Below are positions 8,759 to 17,560 of a stretch of DNA of 64,000 nt, in pieces. This DNA is from Oxalicibacterium faecigallinarum. GTDB lineage: Bacteria; Pseudomonadota; Gammaproteobacteria; Burkholderiales; Burkholderiaceae_D. The stretch spans positions 1,628,008 through 1,692,007 of the forward strand of contig NZ_BMDI01000001.1 in the NCBI RefSeq assembly GCF_014635705.1. Reading direction: 5' to 3'. The translations under genes and the position numbers were made by a program. Position 1 is the first letter of the stretch. Every line of letters starts with the position of its first letter. The notes under the pieces were generated by a model. That model was not told the origin of the DNA and made no database searches. It saw nothing but the letters and a program-made list of their open reading frames with translations.

Positions 8759-11625
8759 TCACGCTGGCTGGTCGTCCGTCAGTTGCAGGCGAGTGCCATC
8801 GCGCAACATCTGCGTCATGACTTCTGCCGTCACAGGACGACTGAAGAAATAACCCTGAATCTGATCGCAACCATGCTGTTGCAGATAGTCGAGTTGTTCA
8901 CGCGTTTCCACACCCTCCGCAATCACGGATAAACGCAAGCTGTGCGCCAGCGAAATGATGGAGGTGACAATCGCCGCATCATCCGGATCGGTCGTGATGT
9001 CATTGACAAACGAACGGTCGATCTTCAGTACATCGATCGGGAAACGCTTGAGGTAACTCAGACTTGAATAGCCGGTGCCAAAATCATCAATAGACAACTG
9101 CACACCCAGTGTCTTCATGTCTCGCAGAATACCGATCGCCTGCTCCACATCGGCCATGACCAGACTTTCTGTCAGCTCGATTTCAAGACTGGCTGGCAAC
9201 AGCGACGTGGCCGTCAAGGCATCCTGAATCGACTGCACCAGATTCTGCTGGGCAAACTGGCGGGCCGACAAGTTGACGGCTGTACGCAAGCCAATGAAAC
9301 CCTCGTCCTGCCATACCTTGCTTTGCCGACATGCTTCACGGATGACCCAATTGCCAATCGGCACAATAAGCCCCGTCTCTTCCGCCAGACTGATGAAGCG
9401 TGCCGGCGGCACCATACCAAGCTCAGGATGCTGCCAGCGAATCAATGCTTCCACGCCAATGATTTTCTTCGATACCAGATCAACCTGAGGCTGGTAGTAA
9501 AGCAGGAATTCATCGCGTTCAATCGCCAGACGCAAATCACCTTCGATACGCAACCGTTCCAGTGCGCGCTCATTCATTTCGGAGGTGTAGAACTGGAAAT
9601 TGTTTCGTCCCGTTTCCTTGGCACGATACATTGCGATATCGGCATGCTTGATCAAGGTTTCCGGCTCGACACCATCGGCTGGGTAAACCGAAACACCGAC
9701 ACTGCTGCTGATGAAGAATTCATGCCCTTCAATCGTCAGTGGCTGCGCAATCGCATCCATCAGGCGCCGAACGATGGACGTCGACAAACCTGAATCCGTG
9801 CGCTCAGGCAGCACGACCACGAACTCGTCCCCACCCATGCGCGAAATCGTATCCGTATCGCGCACAACCGAATTCATGCGCGAGGCTACCGCTTTGAGCA
9901 GGATGTCGCCAGCCTGATGTCCAAGCGTATCGTTGACGAACTTGAAGCGGTCAAGATCGATAAACAGCACCCAGATCGGATGGTTGTAGCGATAGGCATA
10001 CGAAATGGCCTGGCTCAAGCGATCACGCAGTAGCGTGCGATTGGCAAGACCGGTCAGTGAGTCGCGATTGGTCTGAAATTCCAGTTCGGACTCGTAACGC
10101 TTGGTTGCGGTGATGTCGTACTGCGCAATCACATAGTGACTGACACGACCGTAATCGTCCCGCACCGGCGCAATATACATATCGCTCCACAGCAGCGTGC
10201 CATCCTTGCGATAGTTGCGCATGACGGCTTGCCCTTCGCGCTGCTCCTGCAAGCAGGCACGCAATTCTTCAATGCCCGGCTGCTCGCTGTCTCTCTGCCA
10301 CAGGAAATCGATATTGCGACCCAGCGCCTCTTCTTCCGCATAACCGGTAATCCGCTCAAACGCCGGATTCACATATTCAATCCCGTAGTCCGGTCCTTCG
10401 GCACTCGTGATGATGATGGCGTTGGCACTTGCCTCGATCGCACGATCCCGCAACTGCAACTCCTGTTCCGCATGCTTGCGTGCTGCGATATCGGCAACGA
10501 GATCCTGGTTGGCGGTACGCAACTGCATCGTGCGTTCATCCACCAGCATTTGAATGCGACGTGAGCGCGTCACGATCATCTGCAAGTATCCGGCCGCGCC
10601 AAAGCTGAACAGGACACCAACCAGCAGAGCCCATAAGGCATTGTCATTACCGCCGATAAAGAAGTGCGGTGCCGTCGACACCACAATGCTCCACTTTTTG
10701 CCAGCGACATCGAAAGCACGTACATAAGCTTCGGGATGATCGTAGAAAAGCCAAGTCGGCAATCCCATTACCGACGGCGAATCAATCGGCAACTCGCCAG
10801 TACCATAGATCAGTGCCTTTGGATCCGAAGTCGGTGCCGCATAGACGCTGACATTGATATTTTTCTGATTATCGGTAGCGAGCAGATAGCTATCGGCAGT
10901 CAGGGACTCTTGATTAAATCGTTGCAGGCAAACACGGCTGCCGTATCCCCGATTAACGCTGCACGTCGGGAAGCGACGTCAGTCAGCACGGCTCCCTGCC
11001 GATACACCGGCATCAGCACAATGAATCCCGATTGTTTTCCGACCTCCTGCACCAAGGGCAGCAATCCCGTGGCGGACGGTTGTCCCGTATCGACCGAGCG
11101 CTGCATGGCCTCTGTCTGGAAAGAGTAATGATCGGCATCAAAGCCAAATGCGCCTTCATTGCCTGCCATCGGCTCAATGTAATCAACCACGCGATACATC
11201 GGACGACGTGCGGCGACCAGCAATTTGCTCTGCTTATCGCGTTCCGTTATTACAAAGTTGGGATAACGCTCACGCATCTGCGCTTCGTAGGCATCTCGCT
11301 CGTCATCCGAGAGAATCCTGTGATAGTTCAGTGCCTGGATATAAGGATTACGCTCCAGCAGCGGCGCGGAAAATTCCTTGAACTGCTCGCGCGAGACATC
11401 GCCAAAGGCAACAAACAGCTGATTGACATCACGCAGTACATCAATCGAACTGTTGATACCATCCTGGATCGCGGCAACACGAACCTTGGCATGCTGATGG
11501 AATTCGGTATCGACATTGTCGTGTGCAAGACGGCGCATCGATGTAAATAGAATCACACTGATCATCAAACCGACGATCAGCGTGAGCAACGCTGCCATGG
11601 ACGGGGAAAAGTGACTACGCTGCAT
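8759..11625 (-). pseudogene. CHASE-PAS-GGDEF-EAL c-di-GMP enzyme, split by a one-base frameshift
   Basis: One membrane-bound signalling gene read in two frames. From the ATG at 11625, 241 residues give a TM helix and a CHASE sensor domain (FNVIT-like region NPYIQALNYHR, then MPVYRQGAVLTDV) before a TGA at 10902-10900. In the -1 frame the CHASE domain continues without loss (LTADSYLLATDN and on). A second TM helix, a PAS/PAC domain, GGDEF (GGDEF intact, RDTD inhibitory site five residues before it) and EAL (EALIRWQHP, DDFGTGYSS intact) follow, to the stop at 8759. A CCC where four Cs would restore the frame is the lesion. Either the gene is inactivated, or there is an assembly error, or a GGDEF-EAL fragment starts internally near 10792. 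Confidence 0.85.
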
Positions 11626-11840
11626 CAGTGCGGTACCTGGATGGCCCCATTCTTACATTGGATATTCGTTGAAGAGAGCCGGTACGCAAACAAACGAAAT
11701 GAAACCAGCAAATTATTGCCGTAGAGTAACTTATTTGACGATGTTTGATAAGGAAATGATGAAAGCGGGCGAACCCGTCACTCAGGAAAGCAACAATCAG
11801 ACGACATTTATGTACTGACTGACAAAAGATCCGTTGTTCC

Positions 11841-12800
11841 TTATCCAAGCCATTTCGCAATCGACAACAATAGCACCAGCGACATCCACAATAACAAGGC
11901 TCGCCATACCAATCCAACAGTACTTTGCAACGATCTGACGGATGCCTCCTCACCCACCGCAGCCTCAGGCTCGACGTTCGTCGAATCCACTGTGGCGGCA
12001 TCAGCCGTCATGACTTCTGCAGCCGCTTCAACGGGCGCGCCCAGACGGATACCCATCGCACCACCGCCGGACGACAGGATGATACCGATCGCCTCGTCCT
12101 GCCAGCGCGCAGCAAAATTACGCCACGCGTAAATCGCGTCCTCAAAATTGCCGACAATCGCAAAGGCTGTCGCGGTCAATCGGACGGGAATCCAGTCGAT
12201 CCAGTAAAACGCCTTGGAGGCAAAGCGGCCAAACTCTTCACGCTCGGCACTGGCGCCCGGCTCATTCCAGATACGGGCCAGATATTCGGCCACGCGATAC
12301 ACCACCGCGCCGATCGGTCCCAACGGCGTCAATATCCAGAAGAACACACCAAAGACATTGCGATGCGTCGTCACCAGAGCTGTTTCCACGGCAATGCGCG
12401 CAACTTCATCGGCTTCCATGCCGGTCGTGTCACGACGTGTCCATTCAGCCAGCAAGGCGCGCGCCGTAATCTCATCGCCGTTATTCAGCGCCAGTTGAAT
12501 CGATGTGAAGAAATGGCTGTAGTGTCGAAAGCCCAAAGTCAGGTAGACCACCAGCACATTCAAAACAAGTACGGCAAGAATCCCGATCTTGATCGCCATC
12601 CAGTACAAGAGTGCGACCGGCACTGCAAACGCAGCCACCATCAGTCCCCATGCCAGCCGTCCATGATGCGCCTGCCCCGCATTGAAGGAGCGCTCGATCT
12701 GCCCCGCCAGCGAGCGGGCCCAGGCATACACGGGATTGTCAGCGCGCAGCGGCTTGAGCTGCTCGATCAATAGCGCAAAGAGGATGGAGAAGAATGTCAT
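11841..12800 (-). CDS. CobD/CbiB-like inner membrane protein
   Basis: A 319-residue polytopic membrane protein of the CobD/CbiB family (which also covers AmpE-like members). It begins MTFFSILFALLIEQLKPL and has hydrophobic helices near 50-90, 160-180 and a C-terminal anchor at about 297-317. The motif GFRHYSHFF and the segment FYWIDWIPVRLTATAFAIVGNFEDAI match the family core. True CbiB is an adenosylcobinamide-phosphate synthase, but no cobalamin genes are nearby. In beta-proteobacteria this version is usually a lone gene of unknown role, so I do not assign cobalamin synthesis. The preceding 215 bp to the c-di-GMP gene hold nothing I recognise. Confidence 0.8.
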   Translation of the reverse strand: MTFFSILFALLIEQLKPLRADNPVYAWARSLAGQIERSFNAGQAHHGRLAWGLMVAAFAVPVALLYWMAIKIGILAVLVLNVLVVYLTLGFRHYSHFFTSIQLALNNGDEITARALLAEWTRRDTTGMEADEVARIAVETALVTTHRNVFGVFFWILTPLGPIGAVVYRVAEYLARIWNEPGASAEREEFGRFASKAFYWIDWIPVRLTATAFAIVGNFEDAIYAWRNFAARWQDEAIGIILSSGGGAMGIRLGAPVEAAAEVMTADAATVDSTNVEPEAAVGEEASVRSLQSTVGLVWRALLLWMSLVLLLSIAKWLG

Positions 12801-12885
12801 TGGATACCCTGGTTATCGCGATCAGGCCATACGATAGCGCAGGGCAAGCATCGAATCAAATGATCCGCCCACATAGCGGTCATAC

Positions 12886-13551
12886 TCATGCACGCAAAAA
12901 ATGGAACAGGTTGCGCAGCATGCCCGCCGTTGCACCCCATATAAAGAAGCGCTCGTAAGGCATGACATAGAAAGTACGACGGCCGGTTTGAAACTCGGCC
13001 GTGCGACGCTGGTGATGATTACCATCCATCAGAAAAGACAGGGGCACCTCAAACACCTCGGCGACTTCCAGGGGCGCGGGTGTTACCTCAAACGGAGGGC
13101 GCACGATTCCCACGACAGGCGTAACGTTAAATCCGGTGCCAGTGTGATACTCGGGCAATGTCCCTAATACATCGATGGACCGACGATCAAGCCCGACTTC
13201 CTCTTCGGTCTCGCGCAAGGCCGTTTCAACCGGCGACCCGTCAAAATGCTCGCAACGCCCGCCGGGAAAACTGATCTGGCCGGCATGATCATTCAAATGC
13301 GCCGCACGCAAAGTCAACATCAGGGTCGGGCCGTTATCACGCAATACGATCGGTACCAGCACGGCGGCGGCAGTCAATGGCCCAGCCATCGGACGTACCA
13401 GTCGCTCTACCGTAATTTCCGGCGTCCACGCTGGGGGATGCAAAAAACGATCGCGTAAAAAATCCGCTTCGAGCCGCTCTGAAGAAACAGGCGCTTCGCC
13501 ACCCAGCGAATCCACAGGCAGCGATTCAGGGTCGAAATGCAATCTGGCCAA
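12886..13551 (-). CDS. Nudix hydrolase, CoA pyrophosphatase type (NudL/YeaB-like)
   Basis: Predicted to cleave coenzyme A or its derivatives to phosphopantetheine and ADP. The Nudix box is complete (GGRCEHFDGSPVETAL followed by RETEEEVGL, about residues 115-140). Just upstream, LTLRAAHLNDHAGQISFPGG matches the NudL/UPF0035 signature. I place the start at a TTG (13551) with a GCAGGAA ribosome site 8 nt before it, giving MARLHFDPESLP and 221 residues; the open frame extends to 13593 but would add 14 hydrophobic, unconserved residues. It stands 85 bp upstream of the CobD/CbiB-like gene on the same strand. Confidence 0.88.
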   Translation of the reverse strand: MARLHFDPESLPVDSLGGEAPVSSERLEADFLRDRFLHPPAWTPEITVERLVRPMAGPLTAAAVLVPIVLRDNGPTLMLTLRAAHLNDHAGQISFPGGRCEHFDGSPVETALRETEEEVGLDRRSIDVLGTLPEYHTGTGFNVTPVVGIVRPPFEVTPAPLEVAEVFEVPLSFLMDGNHHQRRTAEFQTGRRTFYVMPYERFFIWGATAGMLRNLFHFLRA

Positions 13552-13747
13552 GATAAAAATTCCTGCAGGGAAAGGATGAAACAGTGGCATCACTATACAT
13601 GGAAGCTATTTTCAATCGGACAGAAAACTGAGTCAGTCGTCGAGAAAAATGCGCCAGTCTTATGGCAACCGCAGGGCAAACATCATTCCATAAAACGTTA
13701 CATACCAAACAAAAAGATTTCCGGAAATCGAAACATTTTGTTCCCGA

Positions 13748-13759
13748 TGTAACGTTACA
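13748..13759. promoter_or_regulatory. Palindromic upstream activator candidate TGTAACGTTACA
   Basis: A perfect 12-bp palindrome. Its core AACGTTACA recurs at 13694-13702. It lies about 130 bp upstream of the sigma-54 promoter at 13887, the usual distance for an enhancer-binding protein site. The likely binder is the sigma-54 activator encoded at 29088, which is inference. Confidence 0.5.
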
Positions 13760-13886
13760 AGTAACACTTTTCGTGACGTTAAATCTGCTTCCAAAAACGA
13801 CAATGCAAATCAAAAAAGTTCCATAAGTGATTGATTTAAATCAATAAAAAATTTCTCTTCGGAAACTGAAAAAGGTGGCTCCGGTA

Positions 13887-13903
13887 TTGGCACAAGCTTT
13901 GCC
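13887..13903 (+). promoter_or_regulatory. Sigma-54 (RpoN) promoter for the repeat lipoprotein gene
   Basis: TTGGCACAAGCTTTGCC matches the -24/-12 consensus, with GG at 13889-13890 and GC at 13901-13902 exactly ten bases apart. Transcription would start near 13914, giving a leader of about 40 nt with a GAGGAG ribosome site before the ATG at 13955. Confidence 0.72.
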
Positions 13904-13954
13904 ATATAGAAATCAGGACAGCCCTTTTTAATAGTTGCATCGAGGAGAACGAAC

Positions 13955-15310
13955 ATGAACATCAACAAAATATCATCAAGCAGTCTGATCCTGGCTGGTG
14001 TCATTGCGCTGACGGGTTGCGCCAGTGGTTCCGGCAGCATGTCGAGCGGTGGTGGAGGTGGCGGTGGCGATGGTTCGACAACGACGGCAACACCGCTGGC
14101 ACGTGTCATCGATCAAAACGCGAACATCGTATCGGCAACCGGTACGGCCGTTTCCGACATCGGCACCACGGTTGGTTCGCTTGATCTGCCTCTCGTTTCT
14201 GCGCAAACCACGAACGACCTTGGCAATGTCATCAGCAATACTGGCGGGATTGTAACGACATTGGGAGATGGGTTGGGCGATGGTCTGGGTCAAATGGGCT
14301 TGATCGAAAATCCGGTCGGCACCACCGTCAACATTGTGGATAACGTGGTCGCACAAACCGGTGTAACCGTACGCAGCGCTGGCACACTGGTCACCAACCT
14401 GGGAACAGGCCAGCTAAGTGCCTTGGCACCCGTAACGACCCCAGTGGGTGGTCTTGTCGACAAGGTCGGTGAAGTCGTGGTTGATCTGTCGACCAAACTG
14501 CCAGGGGTGCTGGAATCGACACCAATCGAACAAATTACCCAATCGCTGAGCAGTGGCATCGTGCCGCTGACGAGTACCGTGACGTCATTGACGCATCAGG
14601 TTGGTGGCGCAACCGGTTTGGGTGAACCTGTCAACAATCTGCTTGGCACAGTCGGTGGCACAGTTGCCGGATTGGGGCACAACATCTCTGCCAGCGACAC
14701 ACCTGTCGTCAACAGTCTCGGCCGTGTTGTCACGGCAACCGGCAACACCGTTTCCATACTCGGCATTTTGCTCAATCCTGAAGAAGGTCAAGGCACCGAC
14801 GTCGGACTGGGTAGCTTACTTGCACCAGTGAGCGGTCTCCTCGGTGGTGGTCTGGGTGACATTGGCGGAATCGGCGGCGACAGCCCGGTCGGTGGCCTGC
14901 TGACGCCTGTTACCACAATTGTCAGCGGTCTGACCGGCGGCAATCTGGGGGGAATTGGTGGCGACGGTGCGGTCACCGGTTTGCTGGCCCCTGTCACGAG
15001 TCTGGTCGGTGGCCTGACTGGAGGCAACCTTGGCGGTGATGGCGTAACAGGCATTCTCGCACCCGTTACCGGCGTTGTCGGCTCGCTGGTTGGCGGCGTC
15101 CCATCGGGGACCGATCCAGTCAATCATCTGGTGGGCGGTCTTGCAGGTGGGCTAACGGGTGGACCAACCGGCCACGTTCTGCAACCTGTTGTGGTGACGG
15201 TCCAGGCGCTGGTAGGAACGGTTGTATCACCAGTGAGCGGCGGCTCTGCTCCATCCATTCTCGCACCCGTGACGAATCTGCTCGGCGGCGTTTTGGCTAG
15301 CAACAAATAA
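13955..15310 (+). CDS. Repeat-rich surface lipoprotein linked to TpsB and the Tad locus
   Basis: A 451-residue predicted lipoprotein (lipobox LTGC, lipidated Cys 22) followed by a Ser/Gly linker of eight Gly in a row near residues 33-40. The rest is a low-complexity body rich in Gly, Val, Leu and Thr, nearly without aromatic residues. Loose repeats of the form LxNVxxxTGxxVTxLGDGL occupy the first half. LLAPVTxLVGGLTGGNLGG-type units recur at least four times from about residue 285 to the end. Databases often call relatives collagen-like, but no regular Gly-X-Y periodicity is present. A strong ribosome site, a sigma-54 promoter in front and a terminator behind mark it as an independently expressed gene. 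An adhesive or matrix surface protein, perhaps handled by the TpsB pore next door, is inference. Confidence 0.75.
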   Translation: MNINKISSSSLILAGVIALTGCASGSGSMSSGGGGGGGDGSTTTATPLARVIDQNANIVSATGTAVSDIGTTVGSLDLPLVSAQTTNDLGNVISNTGGIVTTLGDGLGDGLGQMGLIENPVGTTVNIVDNVVAQTGVTVRSAGTLVTNLGTGQLSALAPVTTPVGGLVDKVGEVVVDLSTKLPGVLESTPIEQITQSLSSGIVPLTSTVTSLTHQVGGATGLGEPVNNLLGTVGGTVAGLGHNISASDTPVVNSLGRVVTATGNTVSILGILLNPEEGQGTDVGLGSLLAPVSGLLGGGLGDIGGIGGDSPVGGLLTPVTTIVSGLTGGNLGGIGGDGAVTGLLAPVTSLVGGLTGGNLGGDGVTGILAPVTGVVGSLVGGVPSGTDPVNHLVGGLAGGLTGGPTGHVLQPVVVTVQALVGTVVSPVSGGSAPSILAPVTNLLGGVLASNK

Positions 15311-15323
15311 GGTGTCCGTCATG

Positions 15324-15355
15324 AAAAAGGCCCTGAGAATTTCAGGGCCTTTTTT
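15324..15355 (+). terminator. Intrinsic terminator after the lipoprotein gene
   Basis: The stem AAAAAGGCCCTGA pairs perfectly with TCAGGGCCTTTTT around a five-base loop and ends in T6. It separates the lipoprotein transcript from tpsB. Confidence 0.9.
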
Positions 15356-15437
15356 AACATTCATGCATAACAAAAAAACCATCTTTCATTTTTCTGGTAA
15401 CCGCAGGCAATACAGTGATTCCAGGCAATAAATCTAA

Positions 15438-15455
15438 ATACCATGTTTATGGTAT
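15438..15455. promoter_or_regulatory. Inverted repeat ATACCAT-gttt-ATGGTAT upstream of tpsB
   Basis: A perfect 7-bp inverted repeat about 90 bp before the tpsB start, in an otherwise empty AT-rich spacer after a terminator. It has no T-run. A repressor or activator site is the most economical reading. Confidence 0.4.
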
Positions 15456-15546
15456 GTGCATTCAACTTTCCGAAGGGCATGATTTATTCGATGGTTCGAT
15501 TTTACAAATACACCCTGCAAATCATTGAACTGATAGAACACGCGTT

Positions 15547-17229
15547 ATGTGGAATCCTGTGAATAAATGGTCGATGATTGGCGTCTCTGCCGTGCTCTGC
15601 CACGTCAGCATGCCTGTCCTCGCCGACGCGCGTAGTCCAGGTCAAGGCAATCCTCTCGACTCACTGCCACAAGTCAAACCACAACCAACAAGGCCGGTTG
15701 TGATCGACATACAAAAGCCTGCTGCAGATGCTGCCATGCAGCGTTTGCTGGCATCGCGTATCAAACCCTCGCGCTTTCAGATTGCTGGCGTCAAATCGAT
15801 TCCGTTCGAGCAGATCGCTGCCGAATTTACATCGATCACCAATCGCGAAATCACGATTGCCGAATTGCTGCAAGCTGCCAACAACGTCACCAAGCTGTAT
15901 CAGGAAAAGGGTTATCCGCTCTCCTTTGCCTTCGTACCCGATCAGACATTCAAGGACAACGTGGTTGTCGTCAATGTTGTTGAAGGTTATGTCAGCACGG
16001 TGAAGATTGAAGGCAATCCGGGCGCATCGGAAGAACGACTGCGTGAAGTCGCAGAACAGCTGAAGCAGGATCGTCCGTTAAACAAAGCCAACTTTGAACG
16101 TATTACCGGCATTCTCGGCCTGCAACCTGGCATGCGCATCAAGGCGACTGTCAAACCACCCGTGACCACGGACGGGGCTGCCGAGATGGTACTTGAAGTC
16201 AAGCGTACGCCAATCAGTGCGTCCTTTGGTGTGGACACGGCGACGTCCAGTCCACGCGGTGTTTTTAGCATCAGTGCGAATGGGTTGAGTCCGCTTGGCG
16301 AACAGGTCACCGTGAGCGCGCTGGCACCCCGCGGACCACTCAAGGAAGAGTACTACGCAATTAATTACGTTCAGCCGATCCGCCATCAAGGCTTGCTGTT
16401 GCAGGTCAACCTCTCCCGTTACAGCGCCGAGCCGGAAAATCGCAATCTGGTTGAACGACAATTCGAAGCACGCCACCAGACCGAAACGGAAAGAGCCAGC
16501 ATCAATCTTAAATACCCGCTTACTCTCACGGCAACCCGCAGTCTGACGCTCAGTGGCGGCATATATGCGGTGCGCAACAGCGCCCGCTATACGCGTTCCG
16601 TCCCTGCACCAGTCCCCGTTGTGGAGCTGAGTTCGGACATCCGTGCCGTATCGATGGAGCTGAATTCGATCGAGGTCAAAGACAATACCCGCACACAATG
16701 GATGCTGGGTGTGTATCAGGGCATTGACGGCGCTGGCGCCAAGCAATTCAACAATGCAATCGATCTTGATTTCCTGCGCATACGCGGGAGTTTCATGCAA
16801 AACCATTTATTCAGTAACGGTTATGGCATTGCAGTCAGTGGCAGCGGCCAGTACAGCGATAGCGCGATGCCCATCTCCGAACAGATCAGTTTTGGTGGCC
16901 GCCAATTTGGTCTTGCCTACCCGGTGGGTGAAATTGCAGGCGATAAAGGATGGGGCATTGCGTTGGAACTCAATCGTGCCTTCGCCATGGACACCAAATA
17001 CATCAAGCAGGTACAGCCATATGTGCTTACCGATGCAGCGCGCACGCATCTGAATAATTTCGACGTGCCGGATGGCGACATCGCCTCGGCCGGTTTTGGG
17101 GTCAGATTGACGGACAAACAGCACTACTCGCTCGATCTGTCCCTGGCTCAACCGATCGGCAACATCCCGGTCAATGCGAGTCGTCGTTCCCCACGTTTCA
17201 ATTTGTCGTACGCATACCAGTTTGAATAA
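15547..17229 (+). CDS. TpsB/ShlB-FhaC-type outer membrane secretion pore
   Basis: A 560-residue two-partner secretion transporter of the Omp85 superfamily. There is a signal peptide (VLADA, residue 28), then a Pro-rich linker and a POTRA_2 domain at about 75-150 (FQIAGVKSIPFEQIA, NNVTKLYQEKGYPLSFAFVP). A second POTRA follows at about 150-220 (VSTVKIEGNPGASEERL). A C-terminal 16-strand barrel runs to the terminal Phe-Glu (LSYAYQFE). Family members export large TpsA proteins with a hemagglutination TPS domain; none is adjacent. The neighbours are the repeat lipoprotein upstream and flp downstream, so the cargo is unknown. The ribosome site is weak (GATAGAAC). The assignment to TpsB is firm, the partner is open. 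Confidence 0.85.
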   Translation: MWNPVNKWSMIGVSAVLCHVSMPVLADARSPGQGNPLDSLPQVKPQPTRPVVIDIQKPAADAAMQRLLASRIKPSRFQIAGVKSIPFEQIAAEFTSITNREITIAELLQAANNVTKLYQEKGYPLSFAFVPDQTFKDNVVVVNVVEGYVSTVKIEGNPGASEERLREVAEQLKQDRPLNKANFERITGILGLQPGMRIKATVKPPVTTDGAAEMVLEVKRTPISASFGVDTATSSPRGVFSISANGLSPLGEQVTVSALAPRGPLKEEYYAINYVQPIRHQGLLLQVNLSRYSAEPENRNLVERQFEARHQTETERASINLKYPLTLTATRSLTLSGGIYAVRNSARYTRSVPAPVPVVELSSDIRAVSMELNSIEVKDNTRTQWMLGVYQGIDGAGAKQFNNAIDLDFLRIRGSFMQNHLFSNGYGIAVSGSGQYSDSAMPISEQISFGGRQFGLAYPVGEIAGDKGWGIALELNRAFAMDTKYIKQVQPYVLTDAARTHLNNFDVPDGDIASAGFGVRLTDKQHYSLDLSLAQPIGNIPVNASRRSPRFNLSYAYQFE

Positions 17230-17232
17230 CAG

Positions 17233-17249
17233 ACAAACATATCGTTTGT
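17233..17249. promoter_or_regulatory. Inverted repeat ACAAAC-n5-GTTTGT before flp
   Basis: A perfect 6-bp inverted repeat just after the tpsB stop and about 90 bp before flp. It has no T-run, so an operator is as likely as a weak hairpin. Confidence 0.3.
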
Positions 17250-17338
17250 TATGGAGTAGCAGGTGGAGAACAGGGAGCCAGTCATTTGTAAAAGATGACG
17301 TTTATATCAAAGCAAAGTGCATTCATCAGGAGAACAAC

Positions 17339-17551
17339 ATGAAAACCCAAATCATCACATTTCTGAAAGACGAAGAAGGCGCAACGGCTATTGAGTATGG
17401 CTTGATTGCAGGTCTGATTTCCGTCGCGATCCTTACAGCAGTCACTGATGTAGGAACACAGATTAATACTGTATTCACATCGATCAAAACCGCATTAACG
17501 AATGCTGCCGCTTCTGGTGGCTCAGGCGGCACAGGTGGAGGCAGTCAATAA
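17339..17551 (+). CDS. flp: Flp-type pilin (Tad pilus major subunit)
   Basis: A 70-residue type IVb prepilin. The short leader MKTQIITFLKDEEG is followed by the cleavage motif G/ATAIEYGL with the conserved Glu and Tyr. A 20-residue hydrophobic helix (IAGLISVAILTAVTDVG) and a Gly/Ser-rich tail (GGSGGTGGGSQ) complete it. The start at 17339 follows CAGGAGAACAAC, an excellent ribosome site. The product is processed by TadV encoded next and assembled by TadA/B/C into Flp fibres used for tight adherence. This is the first gene of the 13-kb pilus operon; its own promoter should lie in the 110 bp after tpsB. Confidence 0.95.
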   Translation: MKTQIITFLKDEEGATAIEYGLIAGLISVAILTAVTDVGTQINTVFTSIKTALTNAAASGGSGGTGGGSQ

Positions 17552-17560
17552 CCAACGCGC

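Larger units (their letters stand above)
13552..13954. other. Long intergenic control region ahead of the Tad-linked locus
   Basis: About 400 bp between divergent genes without a plausible protein. It is AT-rich and contains two copies of AACGTTACA (13694 and 13751, 57 bp apart), the second inside a perfect palindrome. A partial third (GACGTTAAA, 13775) and a sigma-54 promoter nearer the lipoprotein gene follow. The Nudix gene promoter should lie at the left end. Confidence 0.6.

Noticed and set aside
10890-10910. Programmed ribosomal frameshifting in the CHASE-GGDEF-EAL gene
   Set aside because: No slippery heptamer or downstream pseudoknot is evident at the AGTCCCTGA site; mutation or sequencing error is simpler.
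11841-12800. A cobalamin biosynthesis step (CbiB)
   Set aside because: The family fits but no other cobalamin gene is nearby, and the beta-proteobacterial lone version is of unknown role.
13955-15310. A true collagen-like triple helix protein
   Set aside because: Gly is frequent but not every third residue; the repeat is LLAPVTxLVGG-like, so the label would mislead.
17250-17285. A second sigma-54 promoter (GTGGAGAACAGGGAGCC) before flp
   Set aside because: GG-N10-GC spacing holds, but the -24 lacks GGCAC and the -12 lacks TTGC; too weak to claim.
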